Assembly (NCBI RefSeq): GCF_031453675.1
Contig: NZ_JAVIZX010000001.1
Span: 4,424,001 to 4,488,000 of the forward strand
Direction: 5' to 3'
Length of the DNA: 64,000 bases
Source: Paracidovorax wautersii
Lineage (GTDB): Bacteria; Pseudomonadota; Gammaproteobacteria; Burkholderiales; Burkholderiaceae_C
Shown here: one piece after another, positions 29,619-39,146 of the stretch
How positions within the stretch are numbered: the first letter of the stretch is position 1
Layout: each line of letters begins with the position of its first letter
The notes under the pieces: model-generated
Told to the model about the DNA's origin: nothing
Seen by the model: the letters and a program-made list of their open reading frames with translations, nothing else
The model's database searches: none
Made by a program: the position numbers and the translations under genes

Positions 29619-31907
29619 TCAGCCGTTGTTGCGGTTGTTGCCGTCGTTGTCGCCGTTGCGGGCGGCGCCCGCATCGACGCCAGCGGCCGCAGCCGGAGCC
29701 GCCTGCTCGTGGCGGCCACCGTCACGACGCTCGCCGCGATCACCACCACGGTCGCCACGGTCACCGCGATCGGAACGCTCGCTGCGCTCAGGACGGCCAC
29801 CGTATTCGCCGGCGGGGCGCTCGGTCAGGGCCTTCATGGACAGCTTGACGCGGCCCTTCTCGTCCGTCTCCAGCACCTTGACCTTGACGATCTGGCCTTC
29901 GGACAGGTAGTCGGTGACCTTCTCCACGCGCTCGTGGGCGATCTGGCTGATGTGCAGCAGGCCGTCCTTGCCGGGCAGCAGGTTGATCAGTGCGCCGAAG
30001 TCCAGGATCTTGACCACGGGGCCTTCGTAGATCTTGCCGATCTCGACTTCGGCCGTGATCTGCTCGATGCGCTGCTTCGCGACCTCGGCCTTCTCGGCAT
30101 CGGTCGCGGCGATGGTGATCGTGCCGTCTTCCTCGATGTTGATCTGGCAGCCGGTCTCTTCGGTCAGCGCACGGATCACGGCGCCGCCCTTGCCGATCAC
30201 GTCGCGGATCTTCTCGGGGTTGATCTTCATCGTGTACAGCTTGGGCGCGAAGCTGGACACCTCGGTCTTGGCTTCGCCCATGGCCTCCTGCATCTTGCCC
30301 AGGATGTGCATGCGCGCTTCCTTGGCCTGGGCCAGGGCGACCTGCATGATTTCCTTGGTGATGCCCTGGATCTTGATGTCCATCTGCAGGGCGGTGATGC
30401 CGTTGGTCGTGCCGGCCACCTTGAAGTCCATGTCGCCCAGGTGATCTTCGTCACCCAGGATGTCGGTCAGCACGGCGAAGCGGTTGTCTTCCTTGATCAG
30501 GCCCATGGCGATGCCGGCCACGTGGGCCTTCATCGGCACGCCGGCGTCCATCATCGACAGGCAGCCGCCGCAGACCGAAGCCATGGACGAAGAGCCGTTC
30601 GATTCGGTGATTTCCGACACCACGCGGATGGTGTAGGGGAATTCTTCCTTGGTCGGCAGCACGGCGACGAGCGCGCGCTTGGCCAGGCGGCCGTGGCCGA
30701 TCTCGCGGCGCTTGGTGGAGCCCATGCGACCCACTTCGCCGGTGGCGAAGGGAGGCATGTTGTAGTGGAACATGAAGCGGTCTTCGAACTCGCCGGCCAG
30801 CGCGTCGATGCGCTGCGCGTCGCGCTCGGTGCCCAGCGTGGAGACCACCAGGGCCTGCGTCTCGCCGCGCGTGAACAGGGCGGAGCCGTGCGTGCGGGGC
30901 AGCACGGAGTTGCGGATCTCGATGGGACGCACGGTGCGCGTGTCGCGGCCGTCGATGCGGGGCTCGCCGGCCAGGATCTGGCTGCGGACGATCTTGGATT
31001 CGATGGCGAACAGCAGGTCGCTCACCTTGCCGGCGTCGAAGGCTTCGCCGCTGGCCTTGAGGGCTTCCATCACGCTGGCGTTGGCTTCGCGCAGGGCCTG
31101 CGTGCGGGCTTGCTTGCTGCGGATCTGGTAGACGGCGCGCAGCTTGTCTTCAGCCAGGCCCTTGACCTTGGCGACGAAGGCTTCGTCTTCGGCGGGCGCT
31201 TGCCAGTCCCACACGGGCTTGCCGGCGTCGCGCACCAGTTCATGGATGGCGTTGATGGCGATGTTGGCCTGCTCGTGGCCGAACACCACGCCACCCAGCA
31301 TGATTTCTTCGCTGAGCTGCTGGGCTTCGGATTCGACCATCAGCACGGCGGCTTCGGTGCCGGCGACGACCAGGTCCATCTGCGAGTTCTTGCGGGCGGT
31401 CTGGCCGGGGTTCAGCACGTACTCGCCGTTGATGTAGCCCACGCGCGCAGCGCCAATGGGGCCGGCGAACGGGATACCGGAAATGGCCAGGGCAGCGCTC
31501 ACGCCGATCATGGCGGCGATGTCGGCATCGACTTCAGGGTTGAGCGACACGGTGTGGACCACCACGTGCACTTCGTTCAGGAAGCCTTCGGGAAACAGCG
31601 GGCGGATCGGACGGTCGATCAGGCGGCTGGTCAGCGTTTCGTGTTCGCTGGGCTTGGCTTCGCGCTTGAAGAAGCTGCCCGGGATCTTGCCGGCGGCATA
31701 GGTCTTCTCGATGTAGTCCACCGTCAGGGGGAAGAAGTCTTGGCCGGGCTTGGCCGACTTGGAGGCCGCCACGGTGGCAAGGATGACGGTGCCGTCGATC
31801 TCGACCAGCACGGCGCCGTTGGCCTGGCGGGCGATTTCGCCGGTTTCCATGACGACGGTCTTGTCGCCCCATTGGAAGGACTTCGTGACTTTGTTGAAGA
31901 TGGTCAT
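29619..31907 (-). CDS. pnp: Polyribonucleotide nucleotidyltransferase (PNPase)
   Basis: A 762-aa phosphorolytic 3'-5' exoribonuclease, core of the RNA degradosome. Two RNase PH domains are visible ([29 protein letters not shown] start; second from about residue 310 with [14 protein letters not shown] and SDGSSS-equivalent [14 protein letters not shown]). They are followed by a KH domain ([21 protein letters not shown], about 565) and an S1 domain ([33 protein letters not shown]). The last ~60 residues are an unusual Arg/Asp/Gly-rich then Asn-rich tail. Start ATG 31907 is preceded by AAGGAGT. It lies downstream of rpsO as in most proteobacteria. Confidence 0.97.
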   Translation of the reverse strand: MTIFNKVTKSFQWGDKTVVMETGEIARQANGAVLVEIDGTVILATVAASKSAKPGQDFFPLTVDYIEKTYAAGKIPGSFFKREAKPSEHETLTSRLIDRPIRPLFPEGFLNEVHVVVHTVSLNPEVDADIAAMIGVSAALAISGIPFAGPIGAARVGYINGEYVLNPGQTARKNSQMDLVVAGTEAAVLMVESEAQQLSEEIMLGGVVFGHEQANIAINAIHELVRDAGKPVWDWQAPAEDEAFVAKVKGLAEDKLRAVYQIRSKQARTQALREANASVMEALKASGEAFDAGKVSDLLFAIESKIVRSQILAGEPRIDGRDTRTVRPIEIRNSVLPRTHGSALFTRGETQALVVSTLGTERDAQRIDALAGEFEDRFMFHYNMPPFATGEVGRMGSTKRREIGHGRLAKRALVAVLPTKEEFPYTIRVVSEITESNGSSSMASVCGGCLSMMDAGVPMKAHVAGIAMGLIKEDNRFAVLTDILGDEDHLGDMDFKVAGTTNGITALQMDIKIQGITKEIMQVALAQAKEARMHILGKMQEAMGEAKTEVSSFAPKLYTMKINPEKIRDVIGKGGAVIRALTEETGCQINIEEDGTITIAATDAEKAEVAKQRIEQITAEVEIGKIYEGPVVKILDFGALINLLPGKDGLLHISQIAHERVEKVTDYLSEGQIVKVKVLETDEKGRVKLSMKALTERPAGEYGGRPERSERSDRGDRGDRGGDRGERRDGGRHEQAAPAAAAGVDAGAARNGDNDGNNRNNG

Positions 31908-31912
31908 GTTGA

Positions 31913-31972
31913 CTCCTTTTGCTTCGGTTTTAATAGCTGACTCCGCAGAACCAGCAAGGGCCGGAGGCAATT
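31913..31972 (+). repeat. Repeat family 1 copy, diverged, in the rpsO-pnp gap
   Basis: Reads GGTTTTAATAGCTG, a decayed middle, then GGGCCGGAGGC, matching the outer parts of family 1 but with both inner stem arms lost. It occupies the pnp 5' untranslated region. In other bacteria that region is the site of RNase III/PNPase autocontrol, so an effect there is conceivable but not shown. Confidence 0.5.
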
Positions 31973-32070
31973 CAGAACACGATGCCATTCCAGTGGACCT
32001 GGCGCCTCCCCGGTGGGGAACAGGGCCATTGGAATGACACAGCTTCGCTCTGCTTTTGCGACTCCGAAGT

Positions 32071-32106
32071 AAAAAACGCCTGAGCTAGCGTGCTAACCCA
32101 GGCGTT
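32071..32106 (-). terminator. rpsO intrinsic terminator
   Basis: AACGCCTG (32075-32082) pairs with CAGGCGTT (32099-32106); the loop contains a further GCTAGC/GCTAAC-like inner dyad. On the minus strand the stem is followed by TTTTTT. It lies 17 bases after the rpsO stop and before pnp. Confidence 0.85.
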
Positions 32107-32123
32107 TCGGCATGCGAATGCGC

Positions 32124-32390
32124 TTACTTGCGCAGACCCAGCTTGGCGATCAGCGCCGTGTAACGGTCAGCGTCCTTGGCCTTCAGGTAGTCCAGCAGCT
32201 TGCGGCGGCGGCTCACCATGCGCAGCAAGCCGCGGCGACCGTGGTGGTCCTTGGCGTGTTGCTTGAAGTGGGGGGTCAGCTCGTTGATACGGGCCGTCAG
32301 CAGGGCCACTTGGACTTCCGGGCTACCGGTGTCGTTGGCTGCACGGGCGTTGGCCTTGACGACTTCGGCCTTGACGGTGGATGCGATCAT
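32124..32390 (-). CDS. rpsO: 30S ribosomal protein S15
   Basis: An 88-aa primary 16S rRNA-binding protein of the small subunit platform. Diagnostic sequence: [51 protein letters not shown]. Start ATG 32390 ([11 protein letters not shown]) gives the standard family length. The rpsO-terminator-pnp arrangement matches the classical operon. Confidence 0.98.
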   Translation of the reverse strand: MIASTVKAEVVKANARAANDTGSPEVQVALLTARINELTPHFKQHAKDHHGRRGLLRMVSRRRKLLDYLKAKDADRYTALIAKLGLRK

Positions 32391-32516
32391 TTGGTTTTTC
32401 CTTTGAATGCAGGGCCGGCGGATGCCACACGTGCGTGCGGCGCAGCCCCTGGTTTTACTTGCGCTGGCGGCTGGAACGGCCACCGGCGTGCGTCTTGCAC
32501 CATGCAAAACCCCGCG

Positions 32517-32545
32517 ATTATAGCCCGAGCCAGTTTTTGAGCCGG
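32517..32545 (-). promoter_or_regulatory. Candidate rpsO promoter
   Basis: A perfect -10 hexamer TATAAT occurs on the minus strand at 32517-32522, 127 bases before the rpsO start and overlapping the stop region of the upstream aminotransferase. The matching -35 is poor (CGGCTC at 16 bases), so strength is uncertain. Confidence 0.45.
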
Positions 32546-33675
32546 TTCACTCCCAGCACCAGGCGCTGCGGATCCTGGGACGCGAAGCACCAGCGCAGCC
32601 AGCCCTGGGCCTCGTCGCCGAAGGCGTTGCCGGGGGCCAGCCCGAGGCCGGCCTCGGCCACCAGGCGCTTGGCGACTTCCAGCGAATCCCCCTGCCCCGC
32701 CAGGCGGAAGAAGGCGTACATGCCGCCCTTGGCGGACGAGACATCCACCCCGGGAAGCGCCTGCAGCAGCGTCACCAGGGTGTCGCGGCAGGCGCGCATG
32801 TGGGCGACGACGCGGGGCGTGATCTCGGCCTCGTGCTGCAGGGCCGCAATGCCGGCCCGCTGGGTGAACACGCTGACGCAGGAGGTATTGAACTCCACCA
32901 GTTTGCCCATGTGCGGCGTCATCGAGGGCGGCATCACCAGCCAGCCCAGGCGCCAGCCGGTCATGAGGAAGCTCTTGGAGAAGCTGTGCGCAACGACCAG
33001 GCGGTCCCCGGGCGCGGCGATATCGAGGAAGCTCGGGGCGCAGTCCCGCGGGGTGGGCTCGTAGTAGAGCCGCTCATAGACCTCATCAGCCAGGATCCAG
33101 GTGCCCGTGCGCCGGCAGTGGTCCAGGATGGCGCGCTGCTCGGCGGCCGACAGCGTCCAGCCGGTGGGGTTGTTGGGGGCGTTGACGACCAGCAGCCGGG
33201 TCGAGGGGCCGATGGCGGCCAGCAGTTCGTCCAGGTCCAGCGCCCAGGCGCCATCGGACTGGGGCCGCAGGGCCACGCAGCGCAGGTGCGCACCCATCAC
33301 CAGCGGCTGGGCCGTGAGGTTGGGCCAGACCGGGGTGACGGCCACGACCTCGTCGCCGGCGTCGATCAGCGCCTGCATGGCCAGCATGAGGGCGTTGACG
33401 CCGCCGGAGGTCACGGCCAGCCGGTCCACGCCCACGTCGCCGTGCAGGCGGCTCATATAGGCGCTGAGGTGCTCCCGCAGTTCGGACAGGCCTAGGTTGT
33501 GCGAATAAAAGGTCTCGCCGCGCTGCAGCGAAGCCGCGGCCGCCTCGCGGATGGCGGCGGGCGTGACCTCGTCGCTTTCGCCGAACCAGAACGGCAGCAC
33601 GTCGCTGCGCCCCATGCCGGCGTTGGCCACCTCGCGAATCTTGGACTCTTGCAGGGAAATCAGGGCATTGCGCAT
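32518..33675 (-). CDS. PLP-dependent aminotransferase, class I/II
   Basis: A 385-aa fold type I aminotransferase. Visible motifs: [24 protein letters not shown] at the N-terminus, the cofactor-pocket segment [11 protein letters not shown] (about residue 165), [12 protein letters not shown], the PLP lysine in [21 protein letters not shown] (Lys about residue 235), and a final substrate-binding Arg region WLRWCFAS. Amino-donor specificity is not readable; broad aspartate/aromatic or alanine types are possible. It is monocistronic, upstream of rpsO on the same strand. Confidence 0.92.
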   Translation of the reverse strand: MRNALISLQESKIREVANAGMGRSDVLPFWFGESDEVTPAAIREAAAASLQRGETFYSHNLGLSELREHLSAYMSRLHGDVGVDRLAVTSGGVNALMLAMQALIDAGDEVVAVTPVWPNLTAQPLVMGAHLRCVALRPQSDGAWALDLDELLAAIGPSTRLLVVNAPNNPTGWTLSAAEQRAILDHCRRTGTWILADEVYERLYYEPTPRDCAPSFLDIAAPGDRLVVAHSFSKSFLMTGWRLGWLVMPPSMTPHMGKLVEFNTSCVSVFTQRAGIAALQHEAEITPRVVAHMRACRDTLVTLLQALPGVDVSSAKGGMYAFFRLAGQGDSLEVAKRLVAEAGLGLAPGNAFGDEAQGWLRWCFASQDPQRLVLGVNRLKNWLGL

Positions 33676-33789
33676 GGAGCGTCACCAAAAGGGAGAGGAA
33701 ACACGGAACAAGCGGGGTCCGCCACCCGCGCGACTGGCGCTCGCGGATGCGGCCGCCTATAGTGGGCCGGCAAAAATGGAGGGCACATC

Positions 33790-34083
33790 ATGAACCATTC
33801 CCCAAGTCTGCGCCGCCTGCACTCCCGTCTGCCCGGTCTGGCGGCGCTGTGCGCCGCGCTGGCCTTCACGCTGGGGACGGCAGCCACGGCCCATGCAGCC
33901 GGCGGGCCATCTGCCACCACCGCGTCGCCGACCGCGGCGAAGAAGAAAACCAGCAAGGCGGTGCGGATCAAGAACAATCAGAACCACTCGGGCGAAACCA
34001 CCGCCGAGCGGGACCGCCGCCTGTACCGCGAATGCAAGGGGCTGCCCAACGCGGGTGCCTGCCGCGGCTACACGCAGCGGTAA
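33790..34083 (+). CDS. Small exported basic protein, hypothetical
   Basis: A 97-aa protein with a clear Sec signal peptide (basic start MNHSPSLRRLHSR, hydrophobic GLAALCAALAFTLG, cleavage near AHAAG at about residue 36). It is followed by a Ser/Thr/Ala linker, a lysine cluster AAKKKTSKAVRIK and a C-terminal section with two cysteines (YRECKGLPNAGACRGYTQR) that could form a disulfide. Probably periplasmic or secreted. I do not recognise the family. Confidence 0.7.
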   Translation: MNHSPSLRRLHSRLPGLAALCAALAFTLGTAATAHAAGGPSATTASPTAAKKKTSKAVRIKNNQNHSGETTAERDRRLYRECKGLPNAGACRGYTQR

Positions 34084-34101
34084 GCGGCGAGGGATCTGCC
34101 A

Positions 34102-34143
34102 CCGGGAGGGTGGCGCCCCGCGCACGGGTGTCGGCCCTCCCGG
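34102..34143. terminator. Bidirectional hairpin between convergent genes
   Basis: CCGGGAGGG (34102-34110) and CCCTCCCGG (34135-34143) are a perfect 9-bp inverted repeat between the exported protein gene and the convergent dehydrogenase pseudogene, which ends at 34147. No T-tract is present on either strand. Confidence 0.5.
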
Positions 34144-34146
34144 CGG

Positions 34147-35092
34147 TCAGGCCACCGGCGAGACGACCCCGCGGCCGCTGAAGTGGCCCTCGGCGTTGGC
34201 CATGAAGCGGTCGACGCTGGCCTGCACGGCCTCCGGCGACCAGCCGGCCACGTGCGGGGTGATGAGCAGGTTGTCCAGCCCGATCAGTTCCTGCGGCGCA
34301 GCCGGCTCGCTTTCGTACACGTCCAGCCCCGCGGCGGCGATGCGGTGCTCGGCCAGCGCTGCGGCCAGGGCCGCCGTGTCCACCACGCTGCCGCGGGCGA
34401 TGTTGACCAGGTAGCCCTGCGGGCCGAGCGCGTCGAGCACCTCGGCGTTGATGCGGTGGCGCGTGGCCGGCCCGCCGCGGCGTGGCGCAGACCAGCACGT
34501 CGCACCACGTGGCCAGCGCCTCCAGGCTGTCGAAATATTGGTGGTCCACGCCTTCGCGCGGATTGCGGTTGTGGTAGCCGATGGCCATGTCGAAGCCCGC
34601 CGCGCGGCGTGCGATCTTCTGGCCGATCGTCCCCAGGCCGAAGATGCCCAGCTTCTTGCCCGAGACATTGGGCGGCAGGCCGATGGCGTCGCGCCAGACG
34701 CCCTCGCGGCACAGGCGGTCCAGCGGGCGCAGGCCGCGCACGATGGCGATCAGCAGGCCGAAGGCGTGGTCGGCCACGCAGTCGTCGTTGGTGCCCGCGC
34801 CGTTGGCCACGACGATGCCGCGCGCGCGGGCGGCGTCCAGGGCGATGTTCTCGTAGCCGGCGCCCAGGGCGCAGACCAGTTCCAGCGCCGGCATCATGGC
34901 GATCTCCTGGGCCGTCAGCCCCGTGGAGCCGATGGTCAGCACCGCGCGGAAACGCTCGCCCTGGGTGGCGATGGCCGCCGTGCGTTCCGCCGCGGTGGAG
35001 GCATAGACCAGGTCATAAACGGCGGATATCTGCGCCTGGTGCAGAGGCGACACGCTGTGGAGGACGAGCAAGGGGATTTTGGGAGAGGTCAC
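34147..35092 (-). pseudogene. D-isomer-specific 2-hydroxyacid dehydrogenase, frameshifted
   Basis: The first ~200 codons (VTSPKIPLLVLHSVS through EALATWCDVLVCATP) encode a normal catalytic half plus the Rossmann start GKKLGIFGLGTIGQKIARR. The second half (GGPATRHRINAEVLDALG, NIARGSVVDTAAL, LDVYESEP, NLLITPHVAGW) is intact but in another frame. The switch is at about 34477-34479, where a GC-rich run has one base more than needed to read CATP-GGPATRH continuously. All catalytic residues (Arg in ARG, Glu, His in TPHVAGW) are otherwise kept, so the break is recent or a sequencing error. GTG 35092 is the likely start; a TTG further upstream falls inside a repeat. Confidence 0.82.
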
Positions 35093-35111
35093 GGCGGAGT
35101 TTCTTGAGTGC

Positions 35112-35162
35112 TTCAAAAGATATAGCTACCTGCGCTTATCCATCAAGCGCTGGAGGCCAAAA
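35112..35162 (+). repeat. Repeat family 1 copy, near consensus
   Basis: Reads AAAAGATATAGCTACCT, then GCGCTT (35132-35137), a 7-base loop, AAGCGC (35145-35150) and TGGAGGCCAAAAA. The stem is perfect. It is placed between the start of the dehydrogenase pseudogene and the divergent lipoprotein hydrolase gene, in the shared upstream region; the remainder (35163-35319) shows nothing recognisable. Confidence 0.85.
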
Positions 35163-35319
35163 ACGGCACCAAACGCAAAAGGGGACCGAGGCGGCTGCAC
35201 GGGCGCGGTGCGCACCCTGCATGGTAGCCAAGCACGGAACTTGCAGCGGCTTGCGCATCGGTAAATCCCCGGGGATCGCCGCAACGAACTTTTACGGTGC
35301 TGCAGAGTCTGTTCTTCCC

Positions 35320-36243
35320 ATGAAACGCTGGCCCCTCTTCGCCTCCCTCTCCCTCGCCATGGCGGTCACGGCGGGTTGCTCCACCCTTGATGCCAAGCAG
35401 CGGGAGTGGATTTTCCAGCCCAGCGACCGGGCCTGGGGCGGTGCGCAGATGACGGACGGCATGGAAGACGTCTGGATCGGTTTCGACTCGAACATCACCC
35501 ACAAGACCGAACAGTTGCACGGCCTGTGGATGCCTGCAGAGCGCGCCGACGCTCCCGTGCTGCTGTACCTGCACGGCGCGCGTTGGAATGTCAGCGGCTC
35601 GTCGCCGCGCATCCGGCGCATGCACGCCATGGGCTTTTCCGTGCTGGCGGTGGACTACCGCGGCTTCGGGCGCAGCAGCGCCGGCCTGCCCTCGGAGTCG
35701 ACCGCGCTGGAGGATGCACGCGCCGCCTGGGACTGGCTGGCCACCAAGGCGCCCGGGCGCGACCGTTACATCTTCGGCCACTCGCTCGGCGGCGCGATCG
35801 CCATCGACCTGGCCACGCAGGTGCAGGACGAGCGCGGCACCATTGTGGAAGGCACGTTCACCAACATCCCCGAAGTGGTGAGCACCTTCAAGTGGGGCTG
35901 GCTGCCCATCTCGGCGCTGATCACCCAGCGGTTCGAGTCCGCCCGCAAGGTGCGCGACATCGGCTCGCCGTTGCTCGTGGTCCACGGCAGCGAGGACCGG
36001 CTGATCCTGCCCGCTCTGGGCCGCAAGCTGTACGAGGCGGCGCAGGAGCCCAAGCGCTTCGTGATGGTGGAAGGCGGCACGCACCACAACACCAACGACC
36101 TGGGCCAGGCCCAGTACCGCGAGGCGCTGGCCGACCTGTTCGGCCTTCCGGACGGGACGGAAGCCGGCCGTGCGCCATCGCCCGCCCCGGTGGCCCGGCC
36201 CTCGTCGCGCGCCACGGCCGGCCCGGCGGGCAGCGCGGCCTAA
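35320..36243 (+). CDS. Alpha/beta hydrolase, predicted lipoprotein
   Basis: A 307-aa serine hydrolase. The N-terminus MKRWPLFASLSLAMAVTAGCSTLD is a lipoprotein signal (lipobox TAGC), so the enzyme is probably membrane-anchored. The fold shows the oxyanion region LLYLHGARWNVSGS, YRGFGRSS, the nucleophile elbow FGHSLGGAIA (Ser about residue 151), the acid in VVHGSEDRLILP and the catalytic His in EGGTHHNTN. It resembles BAAT/YfhR-like monoacyl hydrolases. The C-terminal ~25 residues are a low-complexity Pro/Ala/Ser tail. The substrate is unknown. Confidence 0.9.
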   Translation: MKRWPLFASLSLAMAVTAGCSTLDAKQREWIFQPSDRAWGGAQMTDGMEDVWIGFDSNITHKTEQLHGLWMPAERADAPVLLYLHGARWNVSGSSPRIRRMHAMGFSVLAVDYRGFGRSSAGLPSESTALEDARAAWDWLATKAPGRDRYIFGHSLGGAIAIDLATQVQDERGTIVEGTFTNIPEVVSTFKWGWLPISALITQRFESARKVRDIGSPLLVVHGSEDRLILPALGRKLYEAAQEPKRFVMVEGGTHHNTNDLGQAQYREALADLFGLPDGTEAGRAPSPAPVARPSSRATAGPAGSAA

Positions 36244-36296
36244 TAACGCGCTTACGATTGCCCAGGCCAGCGCACCGGCCCGGGACCCACTGCCCG

Positions 36297-36800
36297 TCAG
36301 CGCACGGCGCGAGGCGCAGCCGGGGCAGCCACGGCGTCCGAGCGATCCCGCGCGGCCAGGATGCCGGGCAGGTTCCCGCCGATCCAGTCCGCCAGCGCCT
36401 GCACGTGCCCGCTCACCTCGCGGCCCATCGGCGTGAGGCTGTATTCCACATGGGGCGGCACCACCGCGTAGGCCTTGCGGGCGACGAAACCGTCCCGCTC
36501 CAGGGTCTGCAGCGTCTGGGCCAGCATGCGCTCGCTCACCCCGCCCACCGTGCGGCGCAGTTCGCTGAAGCGCAGCGTGCGGTCATGCAGCGCCACCAGG
36601 ATCAGCACGCCCCAGCGGCTGGTGACGTGCTGCAGGATGTCGCGCGACGGGCAGTCCGGCGTCAGCATCTCCCCACGCCGCATCAGCTCGGCGATGGACG
36701 GCACCGGTGCGGCGGCGGGGGCATCCGCTGCCGTCGCAGCGGGCTCGGCCACCGGGTCGGCCACCGCATGGCTCAGGGCGTCCGAGGCGAAGGCATCCAT
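36297..36800 (-). CDS. HxlR family transcriptional regulator
   Basis: A 167-aa winged-helix regulator. The core (about residues 55-150) matches HxlR/QorR: CPSRDILQHVTSRWGVLILVALHDRTLRFSELRRTVGGVSERMLAQTLQTLERDGFV followed by the wing. The cysteine in CPSRD is the position used for redox or quinone sensing in several relatives. A ~50-residue Ala-rich N-terminal extension is unusual. Start ATG 36800 has AGGTAAGTGT upstream. It is divergent from the NmrA-like gene, the same arrangement as E. coli qorR-qorB, so it probably represses that gene and itself. Confidence 0.9.
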   Translation of the reverse strand: MDAFASDALSHAVADPVAEPAATAADAPAAAPVPSIAELMRRGEMLTPDCPSRDILQHVTSRWGVLILVALHDRTLRFSELRRTVGGVSERMLAQTLQTLERDGFVARKAYAVVPPHVEYSLTPMGREVSGHVQALADWIGGNLPGILAARDRSDAVAAPAAPRAVR

Positions 36801-36802
36801 AC

Positions 36803-36826
36803 ACTTACCTTTTTGTTGGTACTTAC
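36803..36826. promoter_or_regulatory. Candidate HxlR operator in the divergent intergenic region
   Basis: ACTTAC occurs at 36803-36808 and again at 36821-36826, 18 bases apart, within an AT-rich 87-base gap between the HxlR and NmrA-like genes. The spacing puts both copies on one face of the helix approximately two turns apart. Binding is inference. Confidence 0.4.
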
Positions 36827-36887
36827 GAAAAGTTTGCTCAGGCGGTATTGTGGCGCTTCTGTTCACCACCTGTCAGGACATCCGACC

Positions 36888-37760
36888 ATGATCGTCATCA
36901 CCGGCGCCTCCGGCCAACTGGGCCGCCTCGTCATCGCCTCCCTGCTCCGCCGCGGCGTGCCCGCTGCGGGCATCGTCGCCGCCGTACGCAACCCGGCCAA
37001 GGTCGCCGACCTGGCCACCCAGGGCATCGCCCTGCGCCAGGCCGACTACGCCGACCCCACCGGCTGGGACGCCGCGCTGCAAGGCGCACGCCAGGTGCTG
37101 CTGATCTCCAGCAGCGAAGTGGGCCAGCGCACCGCCCAGCACCGCACCGTGATCGAGGCTGCCCGCCGTTCGGGCGTGGACCTGATCGCCTACACCAGCG
37201 TGCTGCACGCCGACACCTCCCCCCTGGACCTGGCGCAAGAGCACCGCGAGACCGAGGCTCTGCTGAAAGATGCCGGCGTACCGCATGTGCTGCTGCGCAA
37301 CGGTTGGTACACCGAGAACTACCTGGGCAGCGTGGGCGCGGCGCTGCAACACGGCGCCCTGTTCGGCAGCGCGGGCGAGGGCCGCATCGCCTCCGCAGCG
37401 CGGGCCGACTACGCCGAAGCCGCCGCCGCCGTGCTCACCGCCAGCGGCCAAGCCGGGCGCGTATACGAGCTGGCGGGCGACACGGCCTACACGCTCGCCG
37501 AGCTGGCGGCGGAGATCGCCCGCGTGGCGGGCAAGCCCGTGCCCTACCGCGACCTGCCCCAGGCCGACTACGCCCAGGCGCTGCAAGGCGTCGGCCTGCC
37601 GCCGCCCTTCGCGGCCATCATCGCGCAGTCCGACGCGGCGGCCGCCGGCGGCGCGTTGTTCGACGGCAGCGGCCAGCTCGGCCGGCTGATCGGCCGCCCC
37701 ACCACGCCATGGCAGGCCCAGGTGGCCGAGGCCGTGCACGCTGCCTCAGCCGCGGCCTGA
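36888..37760 (+). CDS. NmrA/SDR-type NAD(P)H:quinone oxidoreductase (QorB-like)
   Basis: A 290-aa atypical short-chain dehydrogenase: N-terminal MIVITGASGQLGRLVIASLLRRG is the NADP-binding glycine motif, followed by AVRNPAKVADLATQGIALRQADYADPTGW and VLLISSSEVGQRTAQHRTVIEAA. The conserved LLRNGWYTENY is typical of YtfG/QorB. It probably reduces quinones with NADPH under redox stress. Divergent from the HxlR gene at 87 bases, mirroring qorB-qorR of E. coli. Start ATG 36888 begins exactly at the Rossmann strand. Confidence 0.9.
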   Translation: MIVITGASGQLGRLVIASLLRRGVPAAGIVAAVRNPAKVADLATQGIALRQADYADPTGWDAALQGARQVLLISSSEVGQRTAQHRTVIEAARRSGVDLIAYTSVLHADTSPLDLAQEHRETEALLKDAGVPHVLLRNGWYTENYLGSVGAALQHGALFGSAGEGRIASAARADYAEAAAAVLTASGQAGRVYELAGDTAYTLAELAAEIARVAGKPVPYRDLPQADYAQALQGVGLPPPFAAIIAQSDAAAAGGALFDGSGQLGRLIGRPTTPWQAQVAEAVHAASAAA

Positions 37761-37904
37761 GAACCAGCACGCCCTGCGCAGCGGGGCCCAGCGGCGGCCC
37801 GCGCCACCGGCAGACAGCGCCGGCCTGCGCGCCGCCACACGCAGAGCTGCCGCCGCCACCGCACGGCCCGCGCCGTCCCGCCGCGCTGGTACGCTCGGGG
37901 GGTC

Positions 37905-39146
37905 ATGTCTACCCCCTCCTCCCTGCCGGCGACCGGGCCCGTGGCGCCCGCCGTGGCCCCGGGGCTCGCGGTGGTCGTGCTGGCGCTGCTGCTCAGCATC
38001 CAGCCCGTCACCACCGATCTGTACCTGCCCGCGCTGCCGGCCCTCACTCTCGACCTGCAAGCCCCTGTGGCCTCGGCGCAGCTCACGCTGAGCGCGCTGC
38101 TGCTGGCCTTCGGCGGCTCGCAGCTGGTGTGGGGCCCGCTGTCGGACCGGTTCGGCCGCCGCCCGGTGCTGCTGGCCGGACTGGGCCTGTATGGGGCCGC
38201 ATCGGTCGGCAGCGCAGCGGCGCCCGGCATGGACGCGCTCATCCTGTGGCGCATTGCCCAGGGCGTGGCGATGGGCGCAGTGGTCATGGCGGCCCGCGCC
38301 ATCGTGCGCGACCTGTATGCGCCGCTGGCGGGCGCGCGGGCCATGTCGCGCGCGCTCACGGGGCTGGGGCTGATCGCCTGCCTGTGCGCACCGCTGGGCG
38401 GCGTGCTGACCGAATGGCTGGGCTGGCGCGCCGCCCTGTCGGCGCTGGCCGTGTACGGAGCTGGCACGCTGGCGCTGGTGGCCCTGCGGATGCCGGAGAC
38501 GCTGGCCCGACGCAACCCGCACGCCCTGCAGCCCGCCACGCTGTGGCGCACCTGGCGCACGGTGCTCGGGCACCCGACGTTCTGGGCCTTCTCGCTGCTG
38601 ACCACGGCGTCGTACGGCGGCCTGTTCACCTTCCTGGCGTCGTCGCCCTTCATCTTCATCGAGGTGCTGGGCACGTCGCGCACGCACTTCGGGCTGGCGC
38701 TGCTGTCCACCGCGTTCGCCTACCTGCTGGGCACGCTGCTGTGCCGGCGCCTGCTGGAGCGCCTGGGCCTGCGCCGCACGGTGGCGGCGGGCGCGGTGCT
38801 GTCGGCCACGGCCGGCGTGCTGCTGGCGGCGCTGGCCCTGGCCGGCTGGCGCAGCCCCTGGGCGCTGCTGCTGCCGTTCTACCTGTACATGCTGGGCCAC
38901 GGCGTGCACCAGCCCTGCGGGCAGACGGGCGCCGTGGGGCCCTTTCCGCAGGCCGCGGGTGTTGCCTCGGCCCTCAACGGGTTCATGATGATGCTGGTCG
39001 CCTTCGGCATCGGCCGCTGGTTGGGCTGGCGCCTGGACGGCAGCATCTGGCCGCTGGTGCAAGGCGTGGCGTTCTGGGCGCTGGCCCTGGCCACCATCGC
39101 CTGGATGCTGGTGCAACGATTTGGAGACCCCCGTGAGTCGCGCTGA
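37905..39146 (+). CDS. Bcr/CflA family multidrug efflux MFS transporter
   Basis: A 413-aa major facilitator with 12 predicted helices. Family signs are [19 protein letters not shown] in helix 1, [20 protein letters not shown] (loop 2-3 motif A), [24 protein letters not shown], and [25 protein letters not shown] (motif C region). It would export drugs in exchange for protons. Its last 14 bases overlap the start of miaA, so the two are likely co-transcribed by position rather than function. Confidence 0.93.
   Translation: MSTPSSLPATGPVAPAVAPGLAVVVLALLLSIQPVTTDLYLPALPALTLDLQAPVASAQLTLSALLLAFGGSQLVWGPLSDRFGRRPVLLAGLGLYGAASVGSAAAPGMDALILWRIAQGVAMGAVVMAARAIVRDLYAPLAGARAMSRALTGLGLIACLCAPLGGVLTEWLGWRAALSALAVYGAGTLALVALRMPETLARRNPHALQPATLWRTWRTVLGHPTFWAFSLLTTASYGGLFTFLASSPFIFIEVLGTSRTHFGLALLSTAFAYLLGTLLCRRLLERLGLRRTVAAGAVLSATAGVLLAALALAGWRSPWALLLPFYLYMLGHGVHQPCGQTGAVGPFPQAAGVASALNGFMMMLVAFGIGRWLGWRLDGSIWPLVQGVAFWALALATIAWMLVQRFGDPRESR

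Noticed and set aside
33968-34146. C-terminal extension of the dehydrogenase frame beyond 34147
   Set aside because: It is the out-of-frame continuation after the frameshift, Arg/Gly-rich without family similarity; the true 3' end is at 34147.
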